From: Dactylis glomerata
Lineage: Eukaryota; Streptophyta; Magnoliopsida; Poales; Poaceae
Direction: 5' to 3'
Length of the DNA: 64,000 nucleotides
Assembly (NCBI GenBank): GCA_007115705.1
Contig: QXEO01001032.1
Location: 454,881 to 518,880 of the forward strand
A program made the translations under genes and the position numbers. The notes below the pieces were generated by a model. It was not told the origin of the DNA, made no database searches, and saw nothing but the letters and a program-made list of their open reading frames with translations. Positions 11,801 through 22,561 of this stretch are shown piece by piece; the first letter of the stretch is position 1; the number at the start of each line of letters is the position of its first letter.

Positions 11801-13533
11801 TGACCATGACCTTGGTCAATAAGGACTTGCAGGAGATATTTTCATAATCTAAAATAAATAAACCCTACTTAGATACAACAACTCAATCATCTCATCCATC
11901 GGAACTCAATGATCTTCGAAACCCCTCTCCATAGACTTCCTAGATCACTTCCCTTACCCCAGCATGTGTATTTGAGTGGATATGTATTGTTTGTGAATTG
12001 TGTGGTGATTGTATGCTTATTTGATTTGCGACGATTAGACGATAACGAGAGTAAGGAGAATGGATCCCGAAGTCCACCAAGAAATAGAGATGGAGATCAA
12101 TCAATCCAAGATGAAGATGAAGACTATTTTAACTTTGCCAAGCCAGGCAAGCCATCTTTTGAATCATACTCCAAATGCCTAGTTTTACTATTGCATTCTA
12201 CCTATTTTAAGTAAATTGCATGATTGAATTGCTAGAGTAGAATGATAGATGTGTAGTGATATCTTGCTTATCAAGAGCATCACGCTGAGTTTATCCAACC
12301 ATATCTAGTGGTATCATCACTCCATGTAGTTGCTTAGTCGCTAATAAAATTGAGGTCATCTATTCGGGGAACCCTAGTTGAAATTTGGTGACTTGAACTT
12401 GAAATTTGAATTGGAGGTTTCTCCTACTTGATGGCTTTATGAAAGAAAATAATCTTGACTAAGAACTATGAAATGTATTTCTCAATTGACAACGAGTGAT
12501 GTACATGGGTGCCAATTATAACGTACAACCACGTTACCCCTATATGGGAAGGGGCTTAATCCGTAGCTTGTTTATCTTAGTATGGGAGGTCTTGCATCAA
12601 ATCTTCATGGAAGGACTCCACGGGCGGATACTTCTTGACCAACTGGTTTCCACTAACCCGGTACCCGGGATGGGCAGAACTAGAGGCGCCGGAGCGGGAA
12701 TTCCGTATCCCGGGCTCTAGGGAAGGATCCTATACTAGGATGAGCAAGTGAAAGGTTTTGTTTGATTATCTGAAACCCGCATACCTTTGTGTATGGCGAA
12801 CCGTGGAATTCTCCCGGCAGATGTATCGAATCTTGTGGGTAAAGTGTACCCCTCTGCAGAGGTTTTCAAACTATTCGAATAGCCGAGTCCTCGGTCATGG
12901 ACGGTTGGCAAACTCTACCTGGCTTTTGTCAATAATGAAAATAACTTATGGTGAACTTGGTGAATGACATGAACTGAATTGACTTGACTTGACTTGACCA
13001 TGATATTGACACACTTGAAGTTCCTCTTTAGATTGAACTTAGAGAACTAAACTTCTTTTCTACCAATGAACATTCTTGGGAAATAAAACTAGCATTTCTG
13101 CAAATAAACTTAGTGCTTAGTCCACCATACCAACCTTGCATATCTCTCTCATCACTTTGTTTATAAGATGGTTTGCGAGTGCATCCAATGTACTCACGGC
13201 TGTGTCCCTGGCTATCAACTTGGCCAGACTTGAAGGAGCAAGATCAAGAAGGAAGGACTCATTGACAACTTTGCGAATTAGGCTCGTTTCCTACTGTCTG
13301 CTTTGCCTGTGCGGTTGAAGCTTGACAATATGGACCCAAAGTGTTATTCCGCTGCATATTGATGAATTGTAAGGTTTGGTCTGTACGACCACCTATGTAA
13401 TCCCTTTTATTTACTATTAATGTCTATGACTGTGATATCAACTACGTTATGTAAATCACAACATTGATTCTGGGATTGTGATGGATTACATAACGGGCAC
13501 TTCGAATTTGTTATCAAATTTGAGGTCGTCACA
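8830..13533 (+). repeat. LTR 1 (4,704 bp)
   Basis: Begins TGTAACAACCCAAATTTTTG and ends GAGGTCGTCACA. It differs from LTR 2 and LTR 3 at four positions I found: 9278 (C, others G), 10322 (A, others G), 10358 (T, others G) and 10594 (C, others T). It contains a GC-rich island (10300-11030) in otherwise AT-rich DNA. Short open frames within it are identical by descent in all LTRs and show no known domain. Confidence 0.9.
10581..10588 (+). promoter_or_regulatory. Probable LTR promoter TATA box (LTR 1)
   Basis: CGACTATAAAAGGACC lies at the upstream side of a pyrimidine-rich stretch (CTCTCTCTCTCG at 10659-10670), which is the usual look of a plant core promoter. Transcription starting about 30 bp downstream would place the U3/R border near 1,780 bp into the 4,704-bp LTR. 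It is repeated at 17447 and 24313. Confidence 0.6.
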
Positions 13534-13536
13534 AGT

Positions 13537-13549
13537 TGGTATCAGAGCC
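13537..13549 (+). other. Primer-binding site, copy 1 (tRNA-iMet)
   Basis: TGGTATCAGAGCC, 3 bp after the LTR end, is complementary to the 3' end of plant initiator-methionine tRNA and primes minus-strand DNA synthesis. The second copy is at 20403-20415. Confidence 0.9.
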
Positions 13550-14291
13550 TAGGCTGACTCTAGGAAACCCTAGTTAGCATGGTCGTTAGAAAATGATACC
13601 TTTGATATCACAAGTTTGGTATCAGGACTATCATGACCTTAAGAGACCTTAGTTAGAATGGTCGTTAGCTAAGAAAGTAATATTTTGTCAAACACTTATT
13701 TCTACAAAAGAAACTTATTTGCTTTGGTATCCAAAGCCAATCTTATACTCCCATCTTATTCACTTCAAATATCTTACACTCTCAACTTATACTCTCAAGA
13801 GATTTTGACAAAGAATTTATTTACCTCTTTAATTACAAAGTCTTTTCAAAGATTTGTTTTACTCTATTCCGCATCTACCTCAAATATATAATATGGACGA
13901 TATACCAACCTAAGACCGAAGGACTTTTGGATCAAAAGATTAGGACTCAATATTTTTCAAGACTTCAACCTTGGATGTCAACTACGACTGCTACCATTGA
14001 AAGAGAGTCTCTTCACCTGATCCAGAAATCTTCCAACCAGAGTCAACCCAGTGAGACAAAGACTTCAAGAGCAAATTGAGAGTGATCAGAAATGATGAAG
14101 ACCCAACAACTTTTTGACCCATAGGATCTATAGGAAATGCTCAGTTGATTTCATTAGGCTACCCTTACCTCACGATTATTAAGTGTGCTTAGTGCCTTGT
14201 GTGTTCGAATGATTGATTTGTTTTGAGATGTGTTGCTCATATGCCATCCGGCAACATGTAGCCACCGCTTTGAAAGCTTGTTTGCTCAAAA

Positions 14292-15233
14292 ATGTTCTTG
14301 TCTTTCTCGCCCCAAACTAAACCATACCAATACCATGTTAGCAACCTTTTGAAAGTTGTTCCCTCTCATCTACTGCAGGACTTGACCCCTCGGATGCACC
14401 CCAAGCTCTCAAACCCACCATTTCAGTTATGTACGAAAGGAGGTCAGGCCAACTCGGAGTTCGAGTTTCACCTCAATAGAATTGCCCGAGAATACCAAGG
14501 GAGGTCCCACTTGTACCTCATTCCAACGAAGAAGCCAGGAGATTTTTACACCCAACCCTTATGTTATGATTGTGGAGAAGCACTCCACGCACAACGTCCC
14601 TGTCCCAATAATATTCCCAACCTAGATCACCTCAGTATGAAGGCCTGTAGCCGTTGTGGAGAAGAAGGTCATCAATCTAGCCAAGGTACTGGCAACTGTC
14701 CCAACTGCGAAGACAACCATCCATCTGGAGAATGCCCTTCAAGAAACATCACATGCTTCTTATGTGAGAGTAGTACCCATGTTCCAGCAAACTGCCCCAT
14801 GAATCGCCTGGTGACAGCTATATCCAAGATCAAGAAAAAGCATTTTCAGCTAGCAGCACAGGTGGCCCAGGCCAGCAAAGAGCACGATGATCATGTTAAA
14901 CAACGGAAGACTAACCTTATTTGCTGGGAGTGTGGAATTAAGGGACACTACTCCAATGATTGCCCAGATAAGAGGAACACCGCATCCAAACCTATTGCCC
15001 ATGCTAGCAAACATGTCAAAACTAGAAATAGGGTCAAACCCAGTGGCTCTAAAGATCCTACAAATGTTCTTTCATCTTCAGGAGGCAATCCTATCAACAC
15101 CAACCTGGGCAGAGTTCGAAACCGTGTCATTATTGAAGATAGTGTCAAAGGCCTCTATAGCCTAGACTTTCGCAGAGGAAGGAAGCAGCCTTGCCGAACA
15201 CCAGGAAGTGACCTCGCCAACCCAAAGGCATGA
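14292..15233 (+). CDS. Multi-zinc-knuckle gag-like protein, copy 1
   Basis: The 313-residue ORF is the only substantial one in the internal region. It carries repeated CCHC zinc knuckles: C91-C94-H99-C104, C119-C122-H127-C136, C136/C139-H143-C148 (sharing or competing for C136), C155-C158-H163-C168 and C211-C214-H219-C224. The last two have the exact C-x2-C-x4-H-x4-C spacing of nucleocapsid knuckles. A Lys-rich helix lies between them (176-207), and the tail is basic. Ordinary plant gag proteins have one or two knuckles after a capsid domain; no capsid domain is recognisable here. It may package RNA with help from another element's proteins, or derive from a host CCHC protein. The second copy is identical in sequence. 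The start is the first in-frame ATG; the true one could be upstream or spliced. Confidence 0.7.
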   Translation: MFLSFSPQTKPYQYHVSNLLKVVPSHLLQDLTPRMHPKLSNPPFQLCTKGGQANSEFEFHLNRIAREYQGRSHLYLIPTKKPGDFYTQPLCYDCGEALHAQRPCPNNIPNLDHLSMKACSRCGEEGHQSSQGTGNCPNCEDNHPSGECPSRNITCFLCESSTHVPANCPMNRLVTAISKIKKKHFQLAAQVAQASKEHDDHVKQRKTNLICWECGIKGHYSNDCPDKRNTASKPIAHASKHVKTRNRVKPSGSKDPTNVLSSSGGNPINTNLGRVRNRVIIEDSVKGLYSLDFRRGRKQPCRTPGSDLANPKA

Positions 15234-15682
15234 AGAGAAGAAAAAGAGATCAATCATCAGGAATCAGACACCAAGTATCCTGAAGTGTGCTTAGCTAGAC
15301 AGTCAGTATGAACAAGTTGAATCAAGATTTTGAAGCACATGTCAAGAAGAAGCCTTAGTCGCCCAAGTTTGGTACTAGTAGTCTCGTTTACTTCTTTGTA
15401 AAACCAGAAGGAGACATGTAATTCCCAAGACCCTTTCTTTTTAATGAAATCCTATGATTAAAGCCTAAATATTTTGTGTTTGAAAAGTGTGATTGTTTGT
15501 TGAAATTGCTATGTGATTGATAACGATGTGTTTTTGGCCCGTATGGCCTTATCACATTTTGGGTGTGCACAATCCTTATTTCCATAGGAATAACTATCCA
15601 CTCAATCTATCTCTCATCTGGTGAACAAATTCCTCAATCCATCTCAATCTTAACTTATGAATCTCGGGACGAGATTCTTTTT

Positions 15683-15694
15683 AAGGGGGGAAGA
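15683..15694 (+). other. Polypurine tract, copy 1
   Basis: AAGGGGGGAAGA directly before LTR 2 is the expected primer for plus-strand synthesis. It is repeated at 22549-22560 before LTR 3. Confidence 0.85.
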
Positions 15695-15695
15695 T

Positions 15696-18600
15696 TGTAA
15701 CAACCCAAATTTTTGGGAAATAGAAATAAATGGATTTATTAAAATACCAAATTTTTGGAGCCAACAAAAACTTTTATTTTGAATACAAGATTAATTTCTT
15801 GCCTTTTCGAAACTTCTGAGTTTGAGCATTTGCTCCCATGCTTCAAATAAAAAGAGTATGAGAAAGGTTTTAAAACCAACCCTTTGAGCCCAAATTTTTA
15901 ATCGTTTAGAAAGGAAATATTTGGAATAGAGGTAAAACCTTTATTTTCAAGAAACCTATCTTTGTTTTAAAAAGAGGAGAATAAAAATATCCCATTTCAA
16001 AAATTACTATTTCTCATTTCTCAAGTTGACATTTCCAAAAAAATGTTGGAATCAACCTTTCGAAAACTTATTTTCAAAACTTTGAAAAAAAAAACTCCCA
16101 AATGTTTTCTTTAGCCATGTTTTCGGAAAACAAATAATTATACGTGTAAAACGTTTTTGTTAAATTGAAATAGTTTTCTAACTATAAAATTTTGTGCATG
16201 CTTACATGCTAAACCCATTTGGGTCATTTGCCAAACCCAAAATTAAGTCAAGCAATCACAAACAAATAGAAAGGAATCAAGAAAATAAACCGCAACACAA
16301 AAACCTAAGTAAGAAAAGAGGAAGTCGTGATCTTAAAGAAATTAATGCTTACACTACTTTGCCCTTATATATTAAGAAAAATCTGAACTAGACCCTCGTG
16401 CATCTCTCCACCACAAATAAGAACAAGTTACAAAGAAGCAAATACAATAACGTTTGAAACAAAAATCAACTTGGAACTCTATTTAATATTCTACCAAAGT
16501 TTGAATTTAAATAAGAGGTCATTTCCCAACTCCATGTTATCTCCAAGAAAACCAACACTTTTGGACCAATCAAATCTTTTTCACTCATATTGCATGCATA
16601 CATAGTATTTTAAATACATGTTGTTCTATGATTTCATGTGGGTTTTAATTGGTGGTGCAATGTTTAGTTAATTCAAACCTAATCAATAGAAGCATTAGAG
16701 AAGAACCACAAAGATCAAAAGAACCAGAAGCAAAAGAAATAAAGAAAAAGAGAAGAAAGGATGATCTAGAAAAAGTTAACCACTACCCTACTTTGGACAC
16801 TTAGAATAAGAAATCTGTAACTCAAGCAAAGGTGTGGTCAGTTAGTTGAGCTTGACCACATCACATACTAACTCAACCAGGAAGTTTCCAGCAAAAACTC
16901 AAACTAGAAACCCACGCAATCATCAGCCAAACTTTGAATCTGAAACAGTGACAATGCCCAAGTTTGAAATATAAATTTTTGCAAAACTTGTTATTTCTTC
17001 GAAACAAAAATATCCCTGGAACCCTTGTCCAATATGATGAAGACCCACGGTGGCCGTTTTCAAAAATTTGAAATTTGATTTCTTGCGGGCATTTCATCGA
17101 ACACGTGGTGGGCAAAAATCTAGAAAATCGGTTCTACTGTGACCAACACTGTTTCCGTTCGTCCCAGGCCCTGTAGCCATGCGTGTGGACATCTCTTGGT
17201 CGAGCCCCAGCATCCCCTGCCCCGACCACGGCCGTGAGACAAGGAAGCACAGAGGAGAACCACCGCCCGGACCCCTCCCATGTCCCCCTCTGAACCAGAC
17301 CGTCCCGACCTCTCCCATCGCGCCAGGATGCTCCTGCAGCACACCGCAGCCCTCCGCCGAAAGCCCCGACCGCCGTGTCCCTTCGTTAGCCGACACCGGC
17401 CGTGCTCTCTCCCCAGATCCACTCGCCCCGTGCTCCCTCCCCCGACTATAAAAGGACCTTCTCTCTTCCCTGAAAAGAACCCCGCCATCCCCAGGAACCT
17501 CCTAGACAACATCTCCAGCTTCCTCTCTCTCTCGTTCGAGCTCCCCCGTCGACGCCGCTCCGCAGAGCACCTCCCGTTCCCGGCGTTCTAGAGCCTCCCG
17601 CGAGCTGCCGCCTGGACGAGGTGGAGGAGGAGAAGCTCCTCCGCCGCCTAGACATCCTCGCCGCCGCTCCCCATCGCCGCCGGTGAGCTCCCCGTGCGCA
17701 GCCCTCCTCCCAGTACTCCTTCTCGTTTACGTTCCTGTAGCACGAGGAAGAAGAAGCCCGATACCTGTTCGGTTTAAGTTCTGACCGGTGGGGCCCCTTG
17801 GCAGGCCGGACCGGTCCTCTTTTTTTTCCCTGCCACCCGCCACTTGCAGCCGAACGGGCCGGCCCAGCGTGGTCTGTGTGTTCGGCCCGGATATAAAAAA
17901 AAGGGTTATTCCGATTTTGCGAATTTCCGAAATTCATTCAGATGCTTTAGTATATTTAATTTTCCCGGAGATCTACCGATCCAAATTTAGCAAATGAAAA
18001 TGTTCTGGAGACCTTAGAACATAAGCTATCCAATAAAAGTGGTTTCAACACAATTAGATTTACAGAGTGGTTGCAGTAAAAATAACAAAACAGGAGCTTT
18101 TTCACCTTAGAAAATTCATATCAATTCGAATAAAATTCCTAAAAATATAAATCCAACTTTGGAAATTCACAATTAGTGATACCCATCTGTCTATAGCATT
18201 AGATCTCATTTTTGAACCTTTTAAAATAAATTCTATTTACCTATATGGTTAAATAATCATTTGCCTTATAGGATCTTATTAAACTCAAATCTATGATCAA
18301 AATTTTTAGGGAACTCTTATTGTTAAATCATATTTCCAAATACCATCTGTAGGTATTGATCTTAGTCTACGTGAGCTTGTAGGAAGTATTTGGAAATTTA
18401 ATCCTACATGATAGTAAGTAGAAACTCAAACTTGCACACCTATTTCAAAATAAATGGAAATGATATGAAACCAATTCGAATCAACCACATTTCTAAATAT
18501 TGATCTATAACCTTTGATCCCATTTAACTAGGATCTATAGACCCTACTTGCAGATTCAAATTTGATTACTAAATAGTTGCAAACTAGAAATGGCTTCAAT

Positions 18601-20399
18601 AAAAGAGAAATACTATAAATTCTATGAATCCTCTTTGGTTTAACCATGATCTTGAGTATCTACATTTGACCATGACCTTGGTCAATAAGGACTTGCAGGA
18701 GATATTTTCATAATCTAAAATAAATAAACCCTACTTAGATACAACAACTCAATCATCTCATCCATCGGAACTCAATGATCTTCGAAACCCCTCTCCATAG
18801 ACTTCCTAGATCACTTCCCTTACCCCAGCATGTGTATTTGAGTGGATATGTATTGTTTGTGAATTGTGTGGTGATTGTATGCTTATTTGATTTGCGACGA
18901 TTAGACGATAACGAGAGTAAGGAGAATGGATCCCGAAGTCCACCAAGAAATAGAGATGGAGATCAATCAATCCAAGATGAAGATGAAGACTATTTTAACT
19001 TTGCCAAGCCAGGCAAGCCATCTTTTGAATCATACTCCAAATGCCTAGTTTTACTATTGCATTCTACCTATTTTAAGTAAATTGCATGATTGAATTGCTA
19101 GAGTAGAATGATAGATGTGTAGTGATATCTTGCTTATCAAGAGCATCACGCTGAGTTTATCCAACCATATCTAGTGGTATCATCACTCCATGTAGTTGCT
19201 TAGTCGCTAATAAAATTGAGGTCATCTATTCGGGGAACCCTAGTTGAAATTTGGTGACTTGAACTTGAAATTTGAATTGGAGGTTTCTCCTACTTGATGG
19301 CTTTATGAAAGAAAATAATCTTGACTAAGAACTATGAAATGTATTTCTCAATTGACAACGAGTGATGTACATGGGTGCCAATTATAACGTACAACCACGT
19401 TACCCCTATATGGGAAGGGGCTTAATCCGTAGCTTGTTTATCTTAGTATGGGAGGTCTTGCATCAAATCTTCATGGAAGGACTCCACGGGCGGATACTTC
19501 TTGACCAACTGGTTTCCACTAACCCGGTACCCGGGATGGGCAGAACTAGAGGCGCCGGAGCGGGAATTCCGTATCCCGGGCTCTAGGGAAGGATCCTATA
19601 CTAGGATGAGCAAGTGAAAGGTTTTGTTTGATTATCTGAAACCCGCATACCTTTGTGTATGGCGAACCGTGGAATTCTCCCGGCAGATGTATCGAATCTT
19701 GTGGGTAAAGTGTACCCCTCTGCAGAGGTTTTCAAACTATTCGAATAGCCGAGTCCTCGGTCATGGACGGTTGGCAAACTCTACCTGGCTTTTGTCAATA
19801 ATGAAAATAACTTATGGTGAACTTGGTGAATGACATGAACTGAATTGACTTGACTTGACTTGACCATGATATTGACACACTTGAAGTTCCTCTTTAGATT
19901 GAACTTAGAGAACTAAACTTCTTTTCTACCAATGAACATTCTTGGGAAATAAAACTAGCATTTCTGCAAATAAACTTAGTGCTTAGTCCACCATACCAAC
20001 CTTGCATATCTCTCTCATCACTTTGTTTATAAGATGGTTTGCGAGTGCATCCAATGTACTCACGGCTGTGTCCCTGGCTATCAACTTGGCCAGACTTGAA
20101 GGAGCAAGATCAAGAAGGAAGGACTCATTGACAACTTTGCGAATTAGGCTCGTTTCCTACTGTCTGCTTTGCCTGTGCGGTTGAAGCTTGACAATATGGA
20201 CCCAAAGTGTTATTCCGCTGCATATTGATGAATTGTAAGGTTTGGTCTGTACGACCACCTATGTAATCCCTTTTATTTACTATTAATGTCTATGACTGTG
20301 ATATCAACTACGTTATGTAAATCACAACATTGATTCTGGGATTGTGATGGATTACATAACGGGCACTTCGAATTTGTTATCAAATTTGAGGTCGTCACA
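15696..20399 (+). repeat. LTR 2 (shared middle LTR)
   Basis: It serves as 3' LTR of the left unit and 5' LTR of the right unit. At all four diagnostic positions it matches LTR 3 and not LTR 1. It is bordered by a purine tract on the left and a primer site on the right, and no target duplication separates the units. Confidence 0.9.
17447..17454 (+). promoter_or_regulatory. Probable TATA box in LTR 2
   Basis: Same TATAAAAGG context as in LTR 1. From this LTR the promoter would transcribe the second internal region. Confidence 0.55.
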
Positions 20400-20402
20400 A
20401 GT

Positions 20403-20415
20403 TGGTATCAGAGCC
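20403..20415 (+). other. Primer-binding site, copy 2 (tRNA-iMet)
   Basis: TGGTATCAGAGCC 3 bp after LTR 2, identical to the first copy. Confidence 0.9.
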
Positions 20416-21157
20416 TAGGCTGACTCTAGGAAACCCTAGTTAGCATGGTCGTTAGAAAATGATACCTTTGATATCACAAGTTTGGTATCAGGACTATCAT
20501 GACCTTAAGAGACCTTAGTTAGAATGGTCGTTAGCTAAGAAAGTAATATTTTGTCAAACACTTATTTCTACAAAAGAAACTTATTTGCTTTGGTATCCAA
20601 AGCCAATCTTATACTCCCATCTTATTCACTTCAAATATCTTACACTCTCAACTTATACTCTCAAGAGATTTTGACAAAGAATTTATTTACCTCTTTAATT
20701 ACAAAGTCTTTTCAAAGATTTGTTTTACTCTATTCCGCATCTACCTCAAATATATAATATGGACGATATACCAACCTAAGACCGAAGGACTTTTGGATCA
20801 AAAGATTAGGACTCAATATTTTTCAAGACTTCAACCTTGGATGTCAACTACGACTGCTACCATTGAAAGAGAGTCTCTTCACCTGATCCAGAAATCTTCC
20901 AACCAGAGTCAACCCAGTGAGACAAAGACTTCAAGAGCAAATTGAGAGTGATCAGAAATGATGAAGACCCAACAACTTTTTGACCCATAGGATCTATAGG
21001 AAATGCTCAGTTGATTTCATTAGGCTACCCTTACCTCACGATTATTAAGTGTGCTTAGTGCCTTGTGTGTTCGAATGATTGATTTGTTTTGAGATGTGTT
21101 GCTCATATGCCATCCGGCAACATGTAGCCACCGCTTTGAAAGCTTGTTTGCTCAAAA

Positions 21158-22099
21158 ATGTTCTTGTCTTTCTCGCCCCAAACTAAACCATACCAATACC
21201 ATGTTAGCAACCTTTTGAAAGTTGTTCCCTCTCATCTACTGCAGGACTTGACCCCTCGGATGCACCCCAAGCTCTCAAACCCACCATTTCAGTTATGTAC
21301 GAAAGGAGGTCAGGCCAACTCGGAGTTCGAGTTTCACCTCAATAGAATTGCCCGAGAATACCAAGGGAGGTCCCACTTGTACCTCATTCCAACGAAGAAG
21401 CCAGGAGATTTTTACACCCAACCCTTATGTTATGATTGTGGAGAAGCACTCCACGCACAACGTCCCTGTCCCAATAATATTCCCAACCTAGATCACCTCA
21501 GTATGAAGGCCTGTAGCCGTTGTGGAGAAGAAGGTCATCAATCTAGCCAAGGTACTGGCAACTGTCCCAACTGCGAAGACAACCATCCATCTGGAGAATG
21601 CCCTTCAAGAAACATCACATGCTTCTTATGTGAGAGTAGTACCCATGTTCCAGCAAACTGCCCCATGAATCGCCTGGTGACAGCTATATCCAAGATCAAG
21701 AAAAAGCATTTTCAGCTAGCAGCACAGGTGGCCCAGGCCAGCAAAGAGCACGATGATCATGTTAAACAACGGAAGACTAACCTTATTTGCTGGGAGTGTG
21801 GAATTAAGGGACACTACTCCAATGATTGCCCAGATAAGAGGAACACCGCATCCAAACCTATTGCCCATGCTAGCAAACATGTCAAAACTAGAAATAGGGT
21901 CAAACCCAGTGGCTCTAAAGATCCTACAAATGTTCTTTCATCTTCAGGAGGCAATCCTATCAACACCAACCTGGGCAGAGTTCGAAACCGTGTCATTATT
22001 GAAGATAGTGTCAAAGGCCTCTATAGCCTAGACTTTCGCAGAGGAAGGAAGCAGCCTTGCCGAACACCAGGAAGTGACCTCGCCAACCCAAAGGCATGA
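21158..22099 (+). CDS. Multi-zinc-knuckle gag-like protein, copy 2
   Basis: Encodes the same 313 residues as the copy at 14292-15233, with the same cluster of about five CCHC knuckles. The identity of the two copies at protein level, together with the identical flanking open frames, indicates that the duplication is very recent or that the copies are being homogenised. Function is inferred only from the knuckles: nucleic-acid binding, probably RNA packaging. No catalytic motif is present. Confidence 0.7.
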   Translation: MFLSFSPQTKPYQYHVSNLLKVVPSHLLQDLTPRMHPKLSNPPFQLCTKGGQANSEFEFHLNRIAREYQGRSHLYLIPTKKPGDFYTQPLCYDCGEALHAQRPCPNNIPNLDHLSMKACSRCGEEGHQSSQGTGNCPNCEDNHPSGECPSRNITCFLCESSTHVPANCPMNRLVTAISKIKKKHFQLAAQVAQASKEHDDHVKQRKTNLICWECGIKGHYSNDCPDKRNTASKPIAHASKHVKTRNRVKPSGSKDPTNVLSSSGGNPINTNLGRVRNRVIIEDSVKGLYSLDFRRGRKQPCRTPGSDLANPKA

Positions 22100-22548
22100 A
22101 GAGAAGAAAAAGAGATCAATCATCAGGAATCAGACACCAAGTATCCTGAAGTGTGCTTAGCTAGACAGTCAGTATGAACAAGTTGAATCAAGATTTTGAA
22201 GCACATGTCAAGAAGAAGCCTTAGTCGCCCAAGTTTGGTACTAGTAGTCTCGTTTACTTCTTTGTAAAACCAGAAGGAGACATGTAATTCCCAAGACCCT
22301 TTCTTTTTAATGAAATCCTATGATTAAAGCCTAAATATTTTGTGTTTGAAAAGTGTGATTGTTTGTTGAAATTGCTATGTGATTGATAACGATGTGTTTT
22401 TGGCCCGTATGGCCTTATCACATTTTGGGTGTGCACAATCCTTATTTCCATAGGAATAACTATCCACTCAATCTATCTCTCATCTGGTGAACAAATTCCT
22501 CAATCCATCTCAATCTTAACTTATGAATCTCGGGACGAGATTCTTTTT

Positions 22549-22560
22549 AAGGGGGGAAGA
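22549..22560 (+). other. Polypurine tract, copy 2
   Basis: AAGGGGGGAAGA directly before LTR 3, identical to the first copy. Confidence 0.85.
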
Positions 22561-22561
22561 T

